Program-made: the position numbers and the translations under genes
Notes under the pieces: model-generated
What the model was told of the DNA's origin: nothing
Seen by the model: only the letters and a program-made list of their open reading frames with translations
Databases searched by the model: none
Part shown: positions 52,524-62,803 of the stretch, one piece after another
Numbering within the stretch: the first letter of the stretch is position 1
Layout: every line of letters starts with the position of its first letter
Origin: Sphingomonas sp. H160509
GTDB lineage: Bacteria > Pseudomonadota > Alphaproteobacteria > Sphingomonadales > Sphingomonadaceae
Reading direction: 5' to 3'
Length of the DNA: 64,000 nucleotides
Assembly (NCBI RefSeq): GCF_024124765.2
Contig: NZ_JAMXSR020000002.1
Location: forward strand, 3,244,001 to 3,308,000

Positions 52524-53295
52524 TTACAGCCCGAGCACGTCGCCCATCCGGTAGCGTCCGGCGGGCTGCCCCGCGAGCCAGATCGCCGCCCGCACCGCAC
52601 CACGCGCGAAGATCGAGCGATCGTCGCCGCGATGGTTCAGCTCGATCCGCTCGCCTTCGCCCGCGAAGATTACGCTGTGGTCGCCGATGACCGAGCCGCC
52701 GCGCAGTGACGCAAAACCGATCGTGCCTTCGGTGCGCGCGCCGACGAGCCCGGCGCGGCTGTCGACGCGGAGTTCGGCGAGCGTCGTGCCGCGGCCCCTT
52801 CGCAGCTGCGTCGCCGAGCAGGAGCGCGGTGCCTGACGGCGCGTCGACCTTGTGCTTGTGGTGCATCTCGACGATCTCGACGTCCCAGTCGGACCCGAGA
52901 CGCGCGGCGGCTTCGCGGACGAGAATACCGAGCAGCGTGACGCCGAGTGAGGTGTTACCGGTCTGCAGGATCGCGATGTCCTTCGCCGCGTCGTCGATCA
53001 TCGACTGGTGCTGCGGCGACAGGCCGGTCGTACCGATGACGATAGCGGTACCAGCGGCACGCGCGGCGGCGAGATGCGCCTCGACTGCGGAGGGCGTCGA
53101 GAAATCGACCAGCACGTCGGCGGTCCGGGCGAGCGGGTTCGGGTCTTCGCGCGCGTCGACGCCGCCGGCGAGCGATGCGCCGGCCGCTTCGATCGCCTCG
53201 ACGATCGCGCGGCCCATGCGTCCTGCGCTACCATAGATGCCGATCGAGGTCGTCGTGATGGCGGATGAGGCGGGTTGGGGCGCGAGCGTTTGCAT
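52524..53295 (-). CDS. dapB: 4-hydroxy-tetrahydrodipicolinate reductase, one frame break
   Basis: About 256 residues after correction. NAD(P)-binding [15 protein letters not shown], the catalytic [17 protein letters not shown] (His-His and Lys) and a C-terminal YRMGDVLGL are diagnostic. It acts in lysine and diaminopimelate synthesis. The frame breaks at plus C4 52795-52798; one base fewer gives [14 protein letters not shown]. The ATG at 53295 gives a start with a short Ala/Pro leader. It is co-directional with, and probably co-transcribed with, nth. Confidence 0.94.
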
Positions 53296-53388
53296 GCGCG
53301 GCGCTTTGCACCAACCCGGCCTTCGGAAACAGGGGCGAACGGCAGGCCGAGGCATTTCTTCGCGGAATTGGCGCAGGCGGTCGGCGGC

Positions 53389-54153
53389 TCAAGCCTTTTC
53401 GACGAGCGTCCGGACCAGGTCGAGATCGACGGGCTTGTCGACGTCGACCGCGGCCAGGCCGAACGGGCTGGCGATGGCGGCTGCGTCGAGGCCGGCGAGG
53501 CGACCGAGATGCGCGATCGCCGCGACCAGCGTCAGGCGACCCGACAGATACCGGAGCAGCGTGCCGATCCCGAGCCGCCGAACGATCCGCCATGGTCGCT
53601 TGCGGTCCGCCTCGACCTGCGCCCAGAGATCGAGTGCGGCGACCGAGCGTGGGGTGGCGAAGTAGAACAGGTTGCACCCCGACCACGCCCCGTCGGCAAA
53701 GCGCAGATAGGTACGCCGCGTGCCCGGTGCGGCAGCCTCGATGACGTCCTGCCGTGCCAGGAGCGCGCCGGCATCGGCCTGTGCGGGGACGTCGGCGAGG
53801 AAACGCGTGACCCATTCGGGCTGCAACAGCGCGTGATCGGCGGTCGTTACCAGAAGGGGCGCGCCGAGCGCTTCGATGCCGTCGTGAACGCTGCGGCTGG
53901 GACCGGATGCGGCGTCGAGTACGGCTAGGCCGAGCGCGGTGGCGGCGGCACGGACCGAATCGTCGGATACCGATACGGCGATGGTGCTCGCGCCGGCTTC
54001 CCGCAACGCCTGCGCTACGCGGGCCAGCAACGTCTCGCCTTCGAGCACGATCAACGCCTTGTGCGACACGCCCGCATAGGCCGCGACCGGATCGACGCCG
54101 CCGCGCGAGCCGGCGAGGATCAGCGCGTTGAAGCCTCGCACCTCCGCGCTCAT
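53389..54153 (-). CDS. MobA-like nucleotidyltransferase
   Basis: 254 residues, intact from the ATG at 54153. NALILAGSRGGVDPVAAYAGVSHKALIVLEGETLL is the nucleotide-binding loop with the usual Lys; LVTTADHALL carries the metal Asp. The family transfers NMP to phosphorylated small molecules, or GMP to molybdopterin. The lack of molybdenum-cofactor genes and the ATGA overlap with the Tam41-like gene argue for a role in activating a lipid headgroup. The C-terminal half (RRLGIGTLLRYLSGRLTL) is longer than in MobA. Confidence 0.72.
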   Translation of the reverse strand: MSAEVRGFNALILAGSRGGVDPVAAYAGVSHKALIVLEGETLLARVAQALREAGASTIAVSVSDDSVRAAATALGLAVLDAASGPSRSVHDGIEALGAPLLVTTADHALLQPEWVTRFLADVPAQADAGALLARQDVIEAAAPGTRRTYLRFADGAWSGCNLFYFATPRSVAALDLWAQVEADRKRPWRIVRRLGIGTLLRYLSGRLTLVAAIAHLGRLAGLDAAAIASPFGLAAVDVDKPVDLDLVRTLVEKA

Positions 54154-55058
54154 ACCGTCTTCGGCCCGGTTTGCGCACGCGCCCGCCAGACCCGCCAGAA
54201 CACGCCGGGGGCGGCGAGGATCGGATGCTTTTCGCGCCACGGGGTCAGCGGCACCGCGACGCCGGTATGCCGCTCGACCTTCCACACGCCGTAGCGGGCG
54301 GCCCCTTCGAACGTGAACGCCGCCCGCACCAATCGTGCGACGTTGAGCGGCTTGCCCGCACGACGGCGACGGCCCCACGCGCGCAGCAACGCGTTTCGAC
54401 GCGCTAGCGACAGGTCGGGCTTCAGCATGCCGGCCTCGTCGCGATAGGCGATCCCGTCCGCGGTCCAGGCGAGCGGCAGGAGTTCGGCGTAGCGACCCGG
54501 ATCGAAACCGAGGATCTGGCCCTCGCGACCCTTGCGCTCGACGCGGAGCTCGGCGGCATAGGTCTGGCGGAACAGCGCCCGCCAATAATCGTCGGCGGTA
54601 CCCGACTCCGGCCCGAGCGCGGCGGCAAAGCGGGCGGCGGACTTCGCCGCATCACCGATCGCCATGGCTACCCGGTTCGCGGTTGCCGGATCGCGGACCC
54701 AGACAAGCGCGCAGGGCTGGACGAAACGCGTCCAGATCGTCGTGTCGAGCGTCTGCGCGGCGGCGGCCTTCGCGAACGTCGCCAGCCGCATCGTCGCGAT
54801 CTTCGCGCGCAACGTCTCGCCGTGCAGGTCGAACTCGCGGTAGCTCACGGTCGGCCACAGGCCACGCTCGGGCGGGCCGGCGGTCAGCACGTAGAAGTCC
54901 AGCACGCCCTCGGTCTCGCCAGTGCGCAGGTTGGAACCGTAGAACAGCACCGCCGCGGTCTCGGGCGCATCCCCTGCGAGTATCGCCGCGACGTCACGGA
55001 CGGCGGCGATGGTCGGGACGTGCAACTGGCGGCGGACGACGTCGCCGAGCGTGATCAC
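54150..55058 (-). CDS. Tam41-like nucleotidyltransferase (probable CTP:lipid-phosphate cytidylyltransferase)
   Basis: 302 residues from a GTG that overlaps the kinase stop (GTGA). AVLFYGSNLRTGETEGVLDFYVL looks like the GS...D-x nucleotidyltransferase site of Tam41/Mmp37, and the later YREFDLHG, LRAKIATMRL and WTRFVQPCALVW match its general pattern. Tam41 makes CDP-diacylglycerol in mitochondria; bacterial relatives are poorly studied. Being locked between a lipid kinase and a MobA-like enzyme, it would convert a lipid phosphate to a CDP-lipid. The family assignment is my reading of short motifs and should be treated as probable, not certain. Confidence 0.55.
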   Translation of the reverse strand: MITLGDVVRRQLHVPTIAAVRDVAAILAGDAPETAAVLFYGSNLRTGETEGVLDFYVLTAGPPERGLWPTVSYREFDLHGETLRAKIATMRLATFAKAAAAQTLDTTIWTRFVQPCALVWVRDPATANRVAMAIGDAAKSAARFAAALGPESGTADDYWRALFRQTYAAELRVERKGREGQILGFDPGRYAELLPLAWTADGIAYRDEAGMLKPDLSLARRNALLRAWGRRRRAGKPLNVARLVRAAFTFEGAARYGVWKVERHTGVAVPLTPWREKHPILAAPGVFWRVWRARAQTGPKTV

Positions 55059-56145
55059 GGGACGACGAAACGCAGCGCGCGTGCCTCGCGGATGGTCAGG
55101 TCGCCGCCTGGATAGACTTCGCCGTCGAGGATGAAGCCCGAGTCCATCGACAGGTCGAAGCTCGGCGAATCGATCCGGTGATACCCTGCACGATCGAGCC
55201 ACGCGGCCGGCGAACCGGCGACGATCAGCGGCGTCGCGGCGGCAAGCCAGCGCGGCGGCGCGTCGACCAGCAAGGTCTTCAGTCCGGCACGCGGCACGCC
55301 GAACGGGCGAATGCCGATCGGCATCCGCTTCAGCGTCGAGGCGAGAAGGATATAGCGGGCGCGATCGCTGTCCGTATTCCTGCCGGCGGCATGAACGCCT
55401 TCGTCGCCGCGCGACTCGAACCGGATCCGCATCCGGTTGCCGGCGCGCCACGAACTGTTCGCCCCCCGAACAGGGTCTGGAGGATCGCCCAGCACAGCGC
55501 GAGACCGACCGCGACGCCGTTGAAGGCGCCTGCGCGGTGGGTGCGCTGCGCCAGCGCGGTCGCGTCGACGAACGCGCCTGCGCCCAGCAGGAAGCCGTGC
55601 AGCCGCGCACCGGTATCCTTGCGGATGACCTCGATCGGGCTGCGGATCTTGACGTTGCCCGCGCGTGCGGCGGTCAGCGCCTGGTCGAGCGTCCAGTCGT
55701 CGGGGATCCCGAGATCCAGTGCGAGCGCGTTGGTCTTACCCGACGGCACGATCGCCACGCGCGGCGCAGCACCGGTCCAGACTCGCGCGGCAGCGGTCAT
55801 CACGTCGCGGATGGTGCCGTCGCCGCCGTCGATCACCAGCAACTCGATGCCGTGGCGCGCGAAATCGGTCAGCACTTCGGCGAGTTCGGCCTGCGTGCGC
55901 GGCGTCACGGCCAGCACGGTCCCGGACAGGAACGGCTTGGTCGCCTCGACGCTGCTGCGGTTGCGGTGGCTTTTCGGGTTGCAGATGATGCCGGTACGGA
56001 TCTTAGCCGCCGCGTCGCGCGGGCTCACGCCGTACCGCTCGGATGCCGACGGATCGAACATGCCTTCGGGCAGCCACGCCGGCGGCGCCGGTGGCGAAAG
56101 AGGGTGCCCGCCAAAGGCATGGAAGTTCGAAACAGCATCGGCCAC
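55055..56145 (-). CDS. Diacylglycerol/ceramide kinase family protein, one frame break
   Basis: About 362 residues after correction. TGIICNPKSHRNR, LLVIDGGDGTIRDVMTA and AIVPSGKTNALALDLG are the DAGK-fold ATP site. The C-terminal half (VHAAGRNTDSDRARYILLASTLKRMPIG) is the lipid-binding beta-domain. The frame changes by a net +2 at plus C6 55462-55467; two bases fewer gives TLFGANSSWRAGNRM. Sphingomonads make ceramides, and in Caulobacter a DAGK-type enzyme is a ceramide kinase, so ceramide is a likely substrate. Translation seems to start at GTG 56145, though a later ATG (MFDPSASERYG) is possible. Confidence 0.8.
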
Positions 56146-56230
56146 GATATAAGATACCCGTCGCGGTACATAACCGCTACAAATTTGTGTCAGGAAGATT
56201 TCCGTTCCGCTGCAACCAGCGGATTTGGGA

Positions 56231-56692
56231 TCACCGGCGATACCGCATTTTCATACGCACGACGGTCCCGGATGGGGCCAAGGCCGTGCGCGCCGCATCG
56301 AAAGACGGCAACCCGATCGAGGTCGGCGCATCGTTGGAAAAGCCGAATCCCTCTTTCGGCGCGAACAGCGTCCGGTTGAAATCATGGTCGCTATTCTCGT
56401 CATGATATTGCGCGACCGCATAGTGGCCGGGCTTCAGCCAGAAGCACGCGCGCGGGCTGCTTGCCGCCACACGCGCCCGCACCAGCTTGCCGCCCTTCGC
56501 CAAAAACCGTTTCTTGTCATCGGGATAGACGGTGAACGCAACCTCGCCGACGGCGTTGTGCATCGCCGTCGCCTCGACGATCAGCTTGGCGTTGCCGCCG
56601 CCGGGCGTACCTTCGCACGCCTCGGCAGCCTGCGCCGAGACGGGCATCAGCAGCGCCGCCGCGCCCAGGCCCAAGGAAACCACAGTCTTCAT
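56231..56692 (-). CDS. DUF2141 secreted protein
   Basis: 153 residues, intact, with a signal peptide (SLGLGAAALLMPVSAQA). The mature part follows the DUF2141 pattern: NAVGEVAFTVYPDDKKRFL, FWLKPGHYAVAQYHDENSDHDFNRTLFAPKEGFGFSND, ending FDAARTALAPSGTVVRMKMRYR. This is a periplasmic or outer-membrane-associated beta-sandwich family of unknown role. It stands just upstream of the lipid-kinase operon on the same strand. Confidence 0.85.
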   Translation of the reverse strand: MKTVVSLGLGAAALLMPVSAQAAEACEGTPGGGNAKLIVEATAMHNAVGEVAFTVYPDDKKRFLAKGGKLVRARVAASSPRACFWLKPGHYAVAQYHDENSDHDFNRTLFAPKEGFGFSNDAPTSIGLPSFDAARTALAPSGTVVRMKMRYRR

Positions 56693-56778
56693 ACTGAGGC
56701 TTAAGCGCGGAAAAGATGGCCGGAGCGCGGCGCACAGATGACATTTGCGACGCGAACGGGGCGTTCGTCGTTCGCGCG

Positions 56779-58132
56779 CTACGCTCCGTCGATCGCCTGC
56801 GGCCCGGAGGGCGTACGCGTCATCCGCGCGGCGGCGAATCCGAGCAGGATCGCCACTGCGACCGAACCGACCGCGACCGCGGCGGCGACTCCGGTCGAAT
56901 CATAGGTCGGCATCAACGCGAACGCGGTGACGAACAGCAAGAGCACCCCGACCGCGCAGAATCGCGAACACCGTGCCGGCGCGGTGCAGCGCGGTCATCA
57001 CCGTGTCGAGGCTGACGGTGGCGAGGTCGAAGCACCCGGCCGCGGCGAGCCACAACAGCACCGGATACGCGCCGACGAACGACTTGCCACCAACGACCTT
57101 CAGGATCGGTTCGCCGACCAGCGCGACGATGGCGAGGATGACGAGCGCAGCCGCCGTGCTGGCCAGCATCGTCCGGATCAGGATGCGGCGCAGGCGCGAC
57201 GGCTCGGCAGTCCGCACCGCGCGGACGATCTCGGGGAAGGCGGCGCGCGACAGCATCTGCGACAGTTTCGCCAGTGCCTGCGCCAGTTGCGTCGCCAGCC
57301 GGAACGCACCCGCCGCCGCCGGGCCGATCGACGCACCGACCAGCAGCAGCGGGATTTGCTTGCTCGACAGGCCCAGGGTCGCGCTGGCGTTGGTGCTGAG
57401 CGAGAAGCGGACGATGCCGGGATTTTCATCGCGTACCTGCTGCCAGCTGCCCCGGCCGCTCGCGAGCAGGCGTAGATCGCCGCTTTTCGCGACCATGATC
57501 CAATAGGTCGCGGCAGTGACGATCTCGGCGACCGCCCAGGCGAGCATGAAGCCACGGATCGTCGGTTCGAAGAGCATCGCCGCGCCCGCGCCGACGAAGC
57601 GCATGATCGGCGTCATGCTGTCCGCCACTGCCGACAACGAGAATTTGTCGCGTAGTCGCAGGATGCCGAGCGGGGTCGAGCGGATCGTGATCAGCTGCAC
57701 CACCGCGAACATCAGCGTGTCGCGCATCAGGTCGGGTGGGATGCCGAACCCGTCGCTCCACGCGAACAGGATCGCCACGGTCAGCGCGGCCCCGACCAGT
57801 GCGCTGCACATGTCGAGGATCGCCGACAACCGGAGCAGCCGCGCGAGCCTGGTTGTGTCGCCGTGCTGGATCGGCTCGACGCCGTATTGGACGATGATCT
57901 GCCACGTCTGGAACCCGACAAAGGTCGCCAGCGCCTGGGCGGCCCCCGAGATCAGCGCGAACCGGCCGAAATCGACCACCCCCAGCGTGCGCGTCGCAAA
58001 GCCGAGATAGAACAGCGACAGGATCGCCAGCACGCTGCGACTGGCGAGCAGCCAGCCAAGGTTGCGCGCCGCCGCCCGGAAAATCCCGGTCGAGCCGGTG
58101 GTAACCGGAATGGGCGCGGGGTCCTGAACCAT
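56779..58132 (-). CDS. Polysaccharide/lipid flippase (Wzx/MOP-like), one frame break
   Basis: About 450 residues after correction with 12 or so hydrophobic helices. GWLLASRSVLAILSLFYLGFATRTLGVVDFG at the N-terminus is typical of O-antigen or exopolysaccharide repeat-unit flippases. The frame breaks at plus CC 56952-56953; one base fewer replaces the wrong tail with two more membrane helices (LLLFVTAFALMP and AVAVGSVAVAILLGFAAARM) and a stop at 56779. I take the start at 58132; an upstream TTG at 58171 is weaker. It likely flips a lipid-linked glycan for the surface polymer made by its neighbours. Confidence 0.8.
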
Positions 58133-58276
58133 CTGCGACCGGCCCCTAGAGCGCGATGGCGAGGGCGGCAAGATGTCCGGCGGTACTAGGGTGCCTCAGA
58201 GGTGACAAAGCGGCGGTCGGCTCCTAGACCGCGCGATCGGGCGGCGGTGCTGCCGTCATGCGAGGGATCGTTCGTC

Positions 58277-60195
58277 ATCTGCGGAATTGCCGGCCTTTAC
58301 GCACGAGGTGGCGGTGTCGTCTCGCCCCGCCTCGTCACGGCGCAGTGCGACACGATCCTGCACCGCGGACCCGACGACCAGGGCGTCATGACCGATGGCG
58401 ATTTCGGCTTCGGGATGCGCCGGCTGAGCATCATCGACATCGAAGGCGGGCACCAGCCGTTCCATTCGCCCGACCACCGCTATGCGCTCGTCTTCAACGG
58501 CGAGATCTACAATTTCCGCGAACTGCGGCGCGAGTTGCAAGCGCTCGGCCGCGTGTTCGAGAGCGCGGGCGATACCGAGGTCATCCTCGCCGGCTACGAA
58601 CGCTGGGGCGACGACGTCTGGGCAAGGCTCGACGGGATGTTCGCGGTCGCGGTGTGGGATACGCACGCCCGCCGCCTGACGCTGGCGCGCGACCCGATCG
58701 GGATCAAGCCGCTCTACTATACCAACCAGGCCGCCGGGTTCGCGTTCGGATCCGAGCTCAAGACGCTGACTCTGCTGCCCGGCATGGCGTTCGACGTCGA
58801 TCGCCGCGCGCTCCACGATTATTTCAGCTTCGGTCACGTCCGCACCCCGCGCTCGATCTACGCGCAGGTCCGCACCCTGCCGCCGGGCCATGTGATGACG
58901 ATCGAGGCGAGCGGACCGCCGACGATGCGCGCCTATTGGACGCCCGCTTATCATCCGTCTGAACCCCGGTCCGAGGCGGAGTGGATCCAACGTTTCCGCG
59001 ACGAATGGCTCGACACGATCGGCAAGCAGATGGTCGCGGACGTCGATGTCGGCGCATTTCTGTCCGGCGGCGTAGACTCCTCCGCGGTAGTCGCGGCGAT
59101 GGCGCAGGTCTCGGATCGGCCGGTGCGCACCTTCACGATCGGCTTCCCCGACCCGCGCTTCGACGAATCCCCGCATGCCGAGGCGATCGCGCGGCATCTC
59201 GGCTGCCACCACGTCACGCGCACGCTGGAGCTCGCGGATGCGCAGGCGATGCTGCTGCCGAGGTCCAGCATAGCTATGACGAGCCGTTCGCCGATCCCTC
59301 CGCGGTGCCGACCTGGTACGTCAGCCAGATCGCCGCGCAGGAGGTGAAGGTCGCGCTGTCGGGCGATGGCGGCGACGAGCTGTTCTTCGGCTACAAGCGC
59401 CACGCGACCGAGCGCCGAATCGGGGCGCTGCCCGCGCCGTTGCGTCGCTTGGCGCGTGCGCTGGATGCGGTCCCGACCTTACCCTCACGCCATGCGAACG
59501 CCGTGCTGCAACGCTGGCGGAAGACCACCGGCAGCGCCGCGCTCCCGAACGGCATCGCGCGGTTCTTCGCCAAGACGCAGATCACGAACGAAGCCTTCCG
59601 CCGCGAGATATTTTCGGCCGAGTTCATCGCCGAGGAGGAAGGCGGGATCGCCGCTTTGGTCGCGGAATATTTCCCCGATCCCGACGCGATCTCGACCGAC
59701 ACGCTCGAACAGTTCGGCCTCGCCGACCTCGCGCTCAACCTCCCCGGCGCGATGCTCACCAAGGTCGACCGCGCGAGCATGGCGCATTCATTGGAGGTTC
59801 GCGTGCCGATGCTGGGGCAGGGGATGGTCGACCTCGCGCTGTCGATGCCCGCCGACATGAAGCTCAACGGCAAAATCGGCAAATACGTCATCCGCCAGGC
59901 AATCGCGCCGTGGCTCCCGGAAGGGATCCTCGATCGCCGCAAACAGGGCTTCCAGATGCCGCTGGCCGCATGGTTCGCCGGCGATTTCGGCGCGTATGCC
60001 GAGCAGCTCTGGCGCGACAGCGGCGTCCGCGAGCAAGGCATCTGGCGCGCCGGCGCGGTCGACAAGGTGTTCGCCGATCACCGTGCTGGGAAGCGGGACC
60101 ATAGCCGGTTCCTGTATGCGCTGGCGATCTACTGCCTGTGGTGGATCGGGCGACCGAAAGCCTTGCGCATCCCCCTTTCCGTTCGTGCTGAGTAG
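58277..60195 (+). CDS. asnB: Asparagine synthetase (glutamine-hydrolysing), one frame break
   Basis: About 639 residues after correction. The glutaminase domain begins CGIAGLYARGG, has LHRGPDDQG, RRLSIID and NGEIYNFRELR, and must start with Cys after the initiator. No ATG precedes that Cys: the codon is ATC (58277-58279), with GAGGGA nine bases upstream. A longer frame from ATG 58202 exists but would bury the Cys. The synthetase domain has LSGGVDSSAV and LSGDGGDELFFGY. The frame is lost near 59259-59262 by a net -1 or +2. Such genes often lie in polysaccharide clusters, where they amidate sugars. Confidence 0.85.
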
Positions 60196-60326
60196 AGACC
60201 GAGTAGCTTCGCAGAAGCGCATCGAGGGCTCGTATCGAAGCATGTGTTCCGCGCGCCAACCTGTCCTTCGATACGCCCTCTCGATACGCTGCAAGAGCAG
60301 CTACTCGATGGCTACTCAGGACGAAC
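60181..60326. repeat. Paired palindrome, type E, overlapping the asnB stop
   Basis: The outer arms GTTCGTGCTGAGTAG (60181-60195) and CTACTCAGGACGAAC (60312-60326) are inverse with one mismatch; the inner arms are around CGTATCGAAG and CTTCGATACG. The left arm supplies the last codons and stop of asnB. Confidence 0.75.
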
Positions 60327-60374
60327 GGAGGGGAGGGAAGTCGGCGTTAGCGGGTATGCGATCCCGCGAAGCCC

Positions 60375-61500
60375 TCAAGCCAGCCAACTCACCAACACCT
60401 CACCCCTGGCCTTGCGAACCATCGCCTGCACCAGCCGCACCAGATGCACCACCAACGAGATCGCGGTCCACGCGGCCACCCCGACGATCCCCCAATCCGG
60501 CCGCGTCACCAGCAACCCTGCAAACAAGATCACCATGTTCGGATTGCGCCGCGCGGTGATCAGCCGGAACCAGCTGTCGAACCGCTCCCACACATGGATA
60601 TGCATCCCGAACCGGACGATGAACGCCCCCTCGATCAGCCGCTGCGCGACATAGCCGAACAGCATCGTCCCGATCACCGCCCAGAACACGCCGTCCTCGA
60701 GTGGCCGCCCGTACGGCGCGCACCCCGCCGCCCAGGCCCACCACCAGAACGGTGGGTGCACCAGGTCGACCCCGTGGTCCCACGCATTGCCGAGCTTCGA
60801 CGAGGTGATCGTGCACCGCGCCAGCTTCCCGTCGACGGTATCGAGCACCATGAAGAACAGACCCGTAGCGAGCCCGGTCCAGAACCAGCCATACCAGAAC
60901 GCCACCGTCGCAACGATGCACAGCACCGAGCCGAGCGCGGTCACCTGGTTCGGCGTGATCCCGGCGCGCGCGCAGACCCGCGTGATCGCCAGCGCCCATT
61001 CCGGCCACAGATACTTGGTCAGCAGGTCGGTGACGCCCTTGTACGCGCCGACATAGCTTGCCCGCTCGATCGCCGGCACCGCCGCAGGGGGTCAGCAATT
61101 CCGCGAACGGGCGCTCGCGCTTGCGCAGCGCCTCGTTGAAGATGCCTTCCTCGGCCTCGGCGGCGATTACCGTCAGCCCGGTCACCAGCGGCGCCTCGCC
61201 GAGCATCGCCGCAGTCATCCGCGCGCGCTCGTCGGCACCCCGGACATGCGCGAGCACGGGAACACCGGTGCGAGTCACGACGGTACCCGGCCGCGTCTTC
61301 AGATACGCGATCCACATCGGGTCGAACGCATAGGCGAGGTTGGCGAGGATCACCGGGCCGGTGTCGCCGTCGCCATCGGCCGGCAACCCTTGCGCGACGC
61401 CGATCCGCCGGATCCGCTCGGCATTGGTCATGCCCCAGAGCAGCGTGTCGTTCGCCCGGACGGTCCGGAGCGCTGGCGTAGGGGCTGTCGAATCTACCAT
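60375..61500 (-). CDS. CDP-alcohol phosphatidyltransferase, one frame break
   Basis: About 374 residues after correction. The full family signature D-x2-DG-x2-AR-x8-G-x3-D-x3-D is present as DTVDGKLAR...GNAWDHGVD. It sits within about six membrane helices in the C-terminal two thirds. The first 130 residues form a soluble domain (LLWGMTNAERIRRIGVA ... PVLAHVRGADERARM) of unclear origin. The frame breaks at plus G5 61087-61091; one base fewer gives LLTPAAVPAIERAS. The enzyme joins a CDP-activated alcohol or lipid to a phosphorylated or free hydroxyl partner. Confidence 0.85.
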
Positions 61501-61576
61501 GCCGCACCCGTTACCCGATCTGGTCGTGAAAGCGAGAGGGGGAGGGGGCAGGCGAGAGCAAACGCCAACCAGCTAC

Positions 61577-61686
61577 TCCACCCCGGCGGAGGCCGGGGCC
61601 CAGTTGGAATGTCCGGAGTAACTGTGCGCAGTCCGTCGTTAGCGACGTCCCCCAACTGGGCCCCGGCCTACGCCGGGGTGGTGGAG
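61577..61686. repeat. Paired palindrome, type A
   Basis: Same arms as at 25361, one base changed in the right arm (GGCCTACGCC). It separates the CDP-alcohol transferase gene from the glycerophosphotransferase-like gene. Confidence 0.85.
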
Positions 61687-61688
61687 GT

Positions 61689-62803
61689 TTAGCGGGCGGG
61701 CGTGGCCTCCAGCAATCGAACGATCTCACCCGCGGCACGCGCCGCGCCACCTTCGACGGCCCCCAGCGACCGCCCGGCAAACTCCGCCTGAACCGCCGCA
61801 TATTCCGTGTGCCTCAACGCCGAACGATCCACCGCCGCCACGACATCCGCAACGTCCTCGACCACCTCCCCAAAAGCCCACATCGCGTAATTCGGATCGC
61901 CCGCCCAAGCGACACCCCCGCATTAAGAAACACGCAAGGCCGCGGCCGCATGAGAAACTCGATCACCTGACTCGACGTATCACCCAGATACACGTCCGCC
62001 ACGCCGGTATAACTGCCGTCGACCATCGCGAACCCGTCGATGTCGCAGTGCACATGCGGCAAGTCCCCGATCTCGCGCATCAAATCCGCCACCTCGGGCG
62101 CGCGCTCGACCAGTCGCTGATGCGGCGCGAAGATCAGATTGTAGCGCCCGTCCGCGACCAGCCGCCGCACCACCTCCGCCCCCCAGCGCCACCACGACGA
62201 GCGATGCTGCTGCCAGTGCGGCGTATACAGGACGACCGGCCGCGTATCCGCGAACGGCGGCGCGGCGTGCGTCCGGTGCGTGAAGTCGGCCTTCACATAC
62301 CCCGTTGCGACGAACCGCTCGGGCGCGAACCCGCGGTCGAGATAGGTCCGCCGCTCCAACTCGCTCGGCACCAACGTCAACGCCGCGGCCCGCCGCCGTG
62401 GATCGTCGCGCGCGCTCATCGAACCGACGCCGTGCGACGTCTTCACGAACTTCGCGCGCAGCGGAAACAGCCGCGGCAGCCACAGGCTCGTCTGCTCGGC
62501 ACACACGACGACCGCCGCACTGCGCAGATACGGGAGCAGCCGCAGCAGCATCGGCATCTTCGCCGGCAGCACCGGATTGCGCCCGGTCCCATCGTCGGCA
62601 ACCGCGCGAAACCCCGGTGCCCGCCGGATTCGAACGGTAGGGAAGGGCGCCGTCCACCGCGTCAGCAATGTCTCCTGCACCGACGTGCTCACCCAAAGCT
62701 CGATCGGCACGTCCGACTTCGCAGCGAGCGCCTCGACGATCGGATACAGATGCGGAATCAGCAGCGTCTCGCCGAGAAACAGGAACGCGACCTTCCGCGT
62801 CAT
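61689..62803 (-). CDS. CDP-glycerol glycerophosphotransferase-like protein (TagB/TagF type), one frame break
   Basis: About 370 residues after correction. KTSHGVGS, LYTPHW and FAPHQRL, and VYLGDTSSQVIEFLMRPRPCVFLNAG are the motifs of the family that polymerises or caps with glycerol phosphate from CDP-glycerol. The frame changes by +2 at plus C5 61915-61919; two bases fewer gives LNAGVAWAGDPNYAMWAFGE, as expected for the family. Its start overlaps the stop of the nucleotidyltransferase gene (ATGA). The real donor may be another CDP-alcohol. Confidence 0.82.

Noticed and set aside
53389..54153. MobA of molybdenum-cofactor synthesis
   Set aside because: No moa/mob/mog genes are nearby, the protein is longer than MobA, and it overlaps lipid-related genes.
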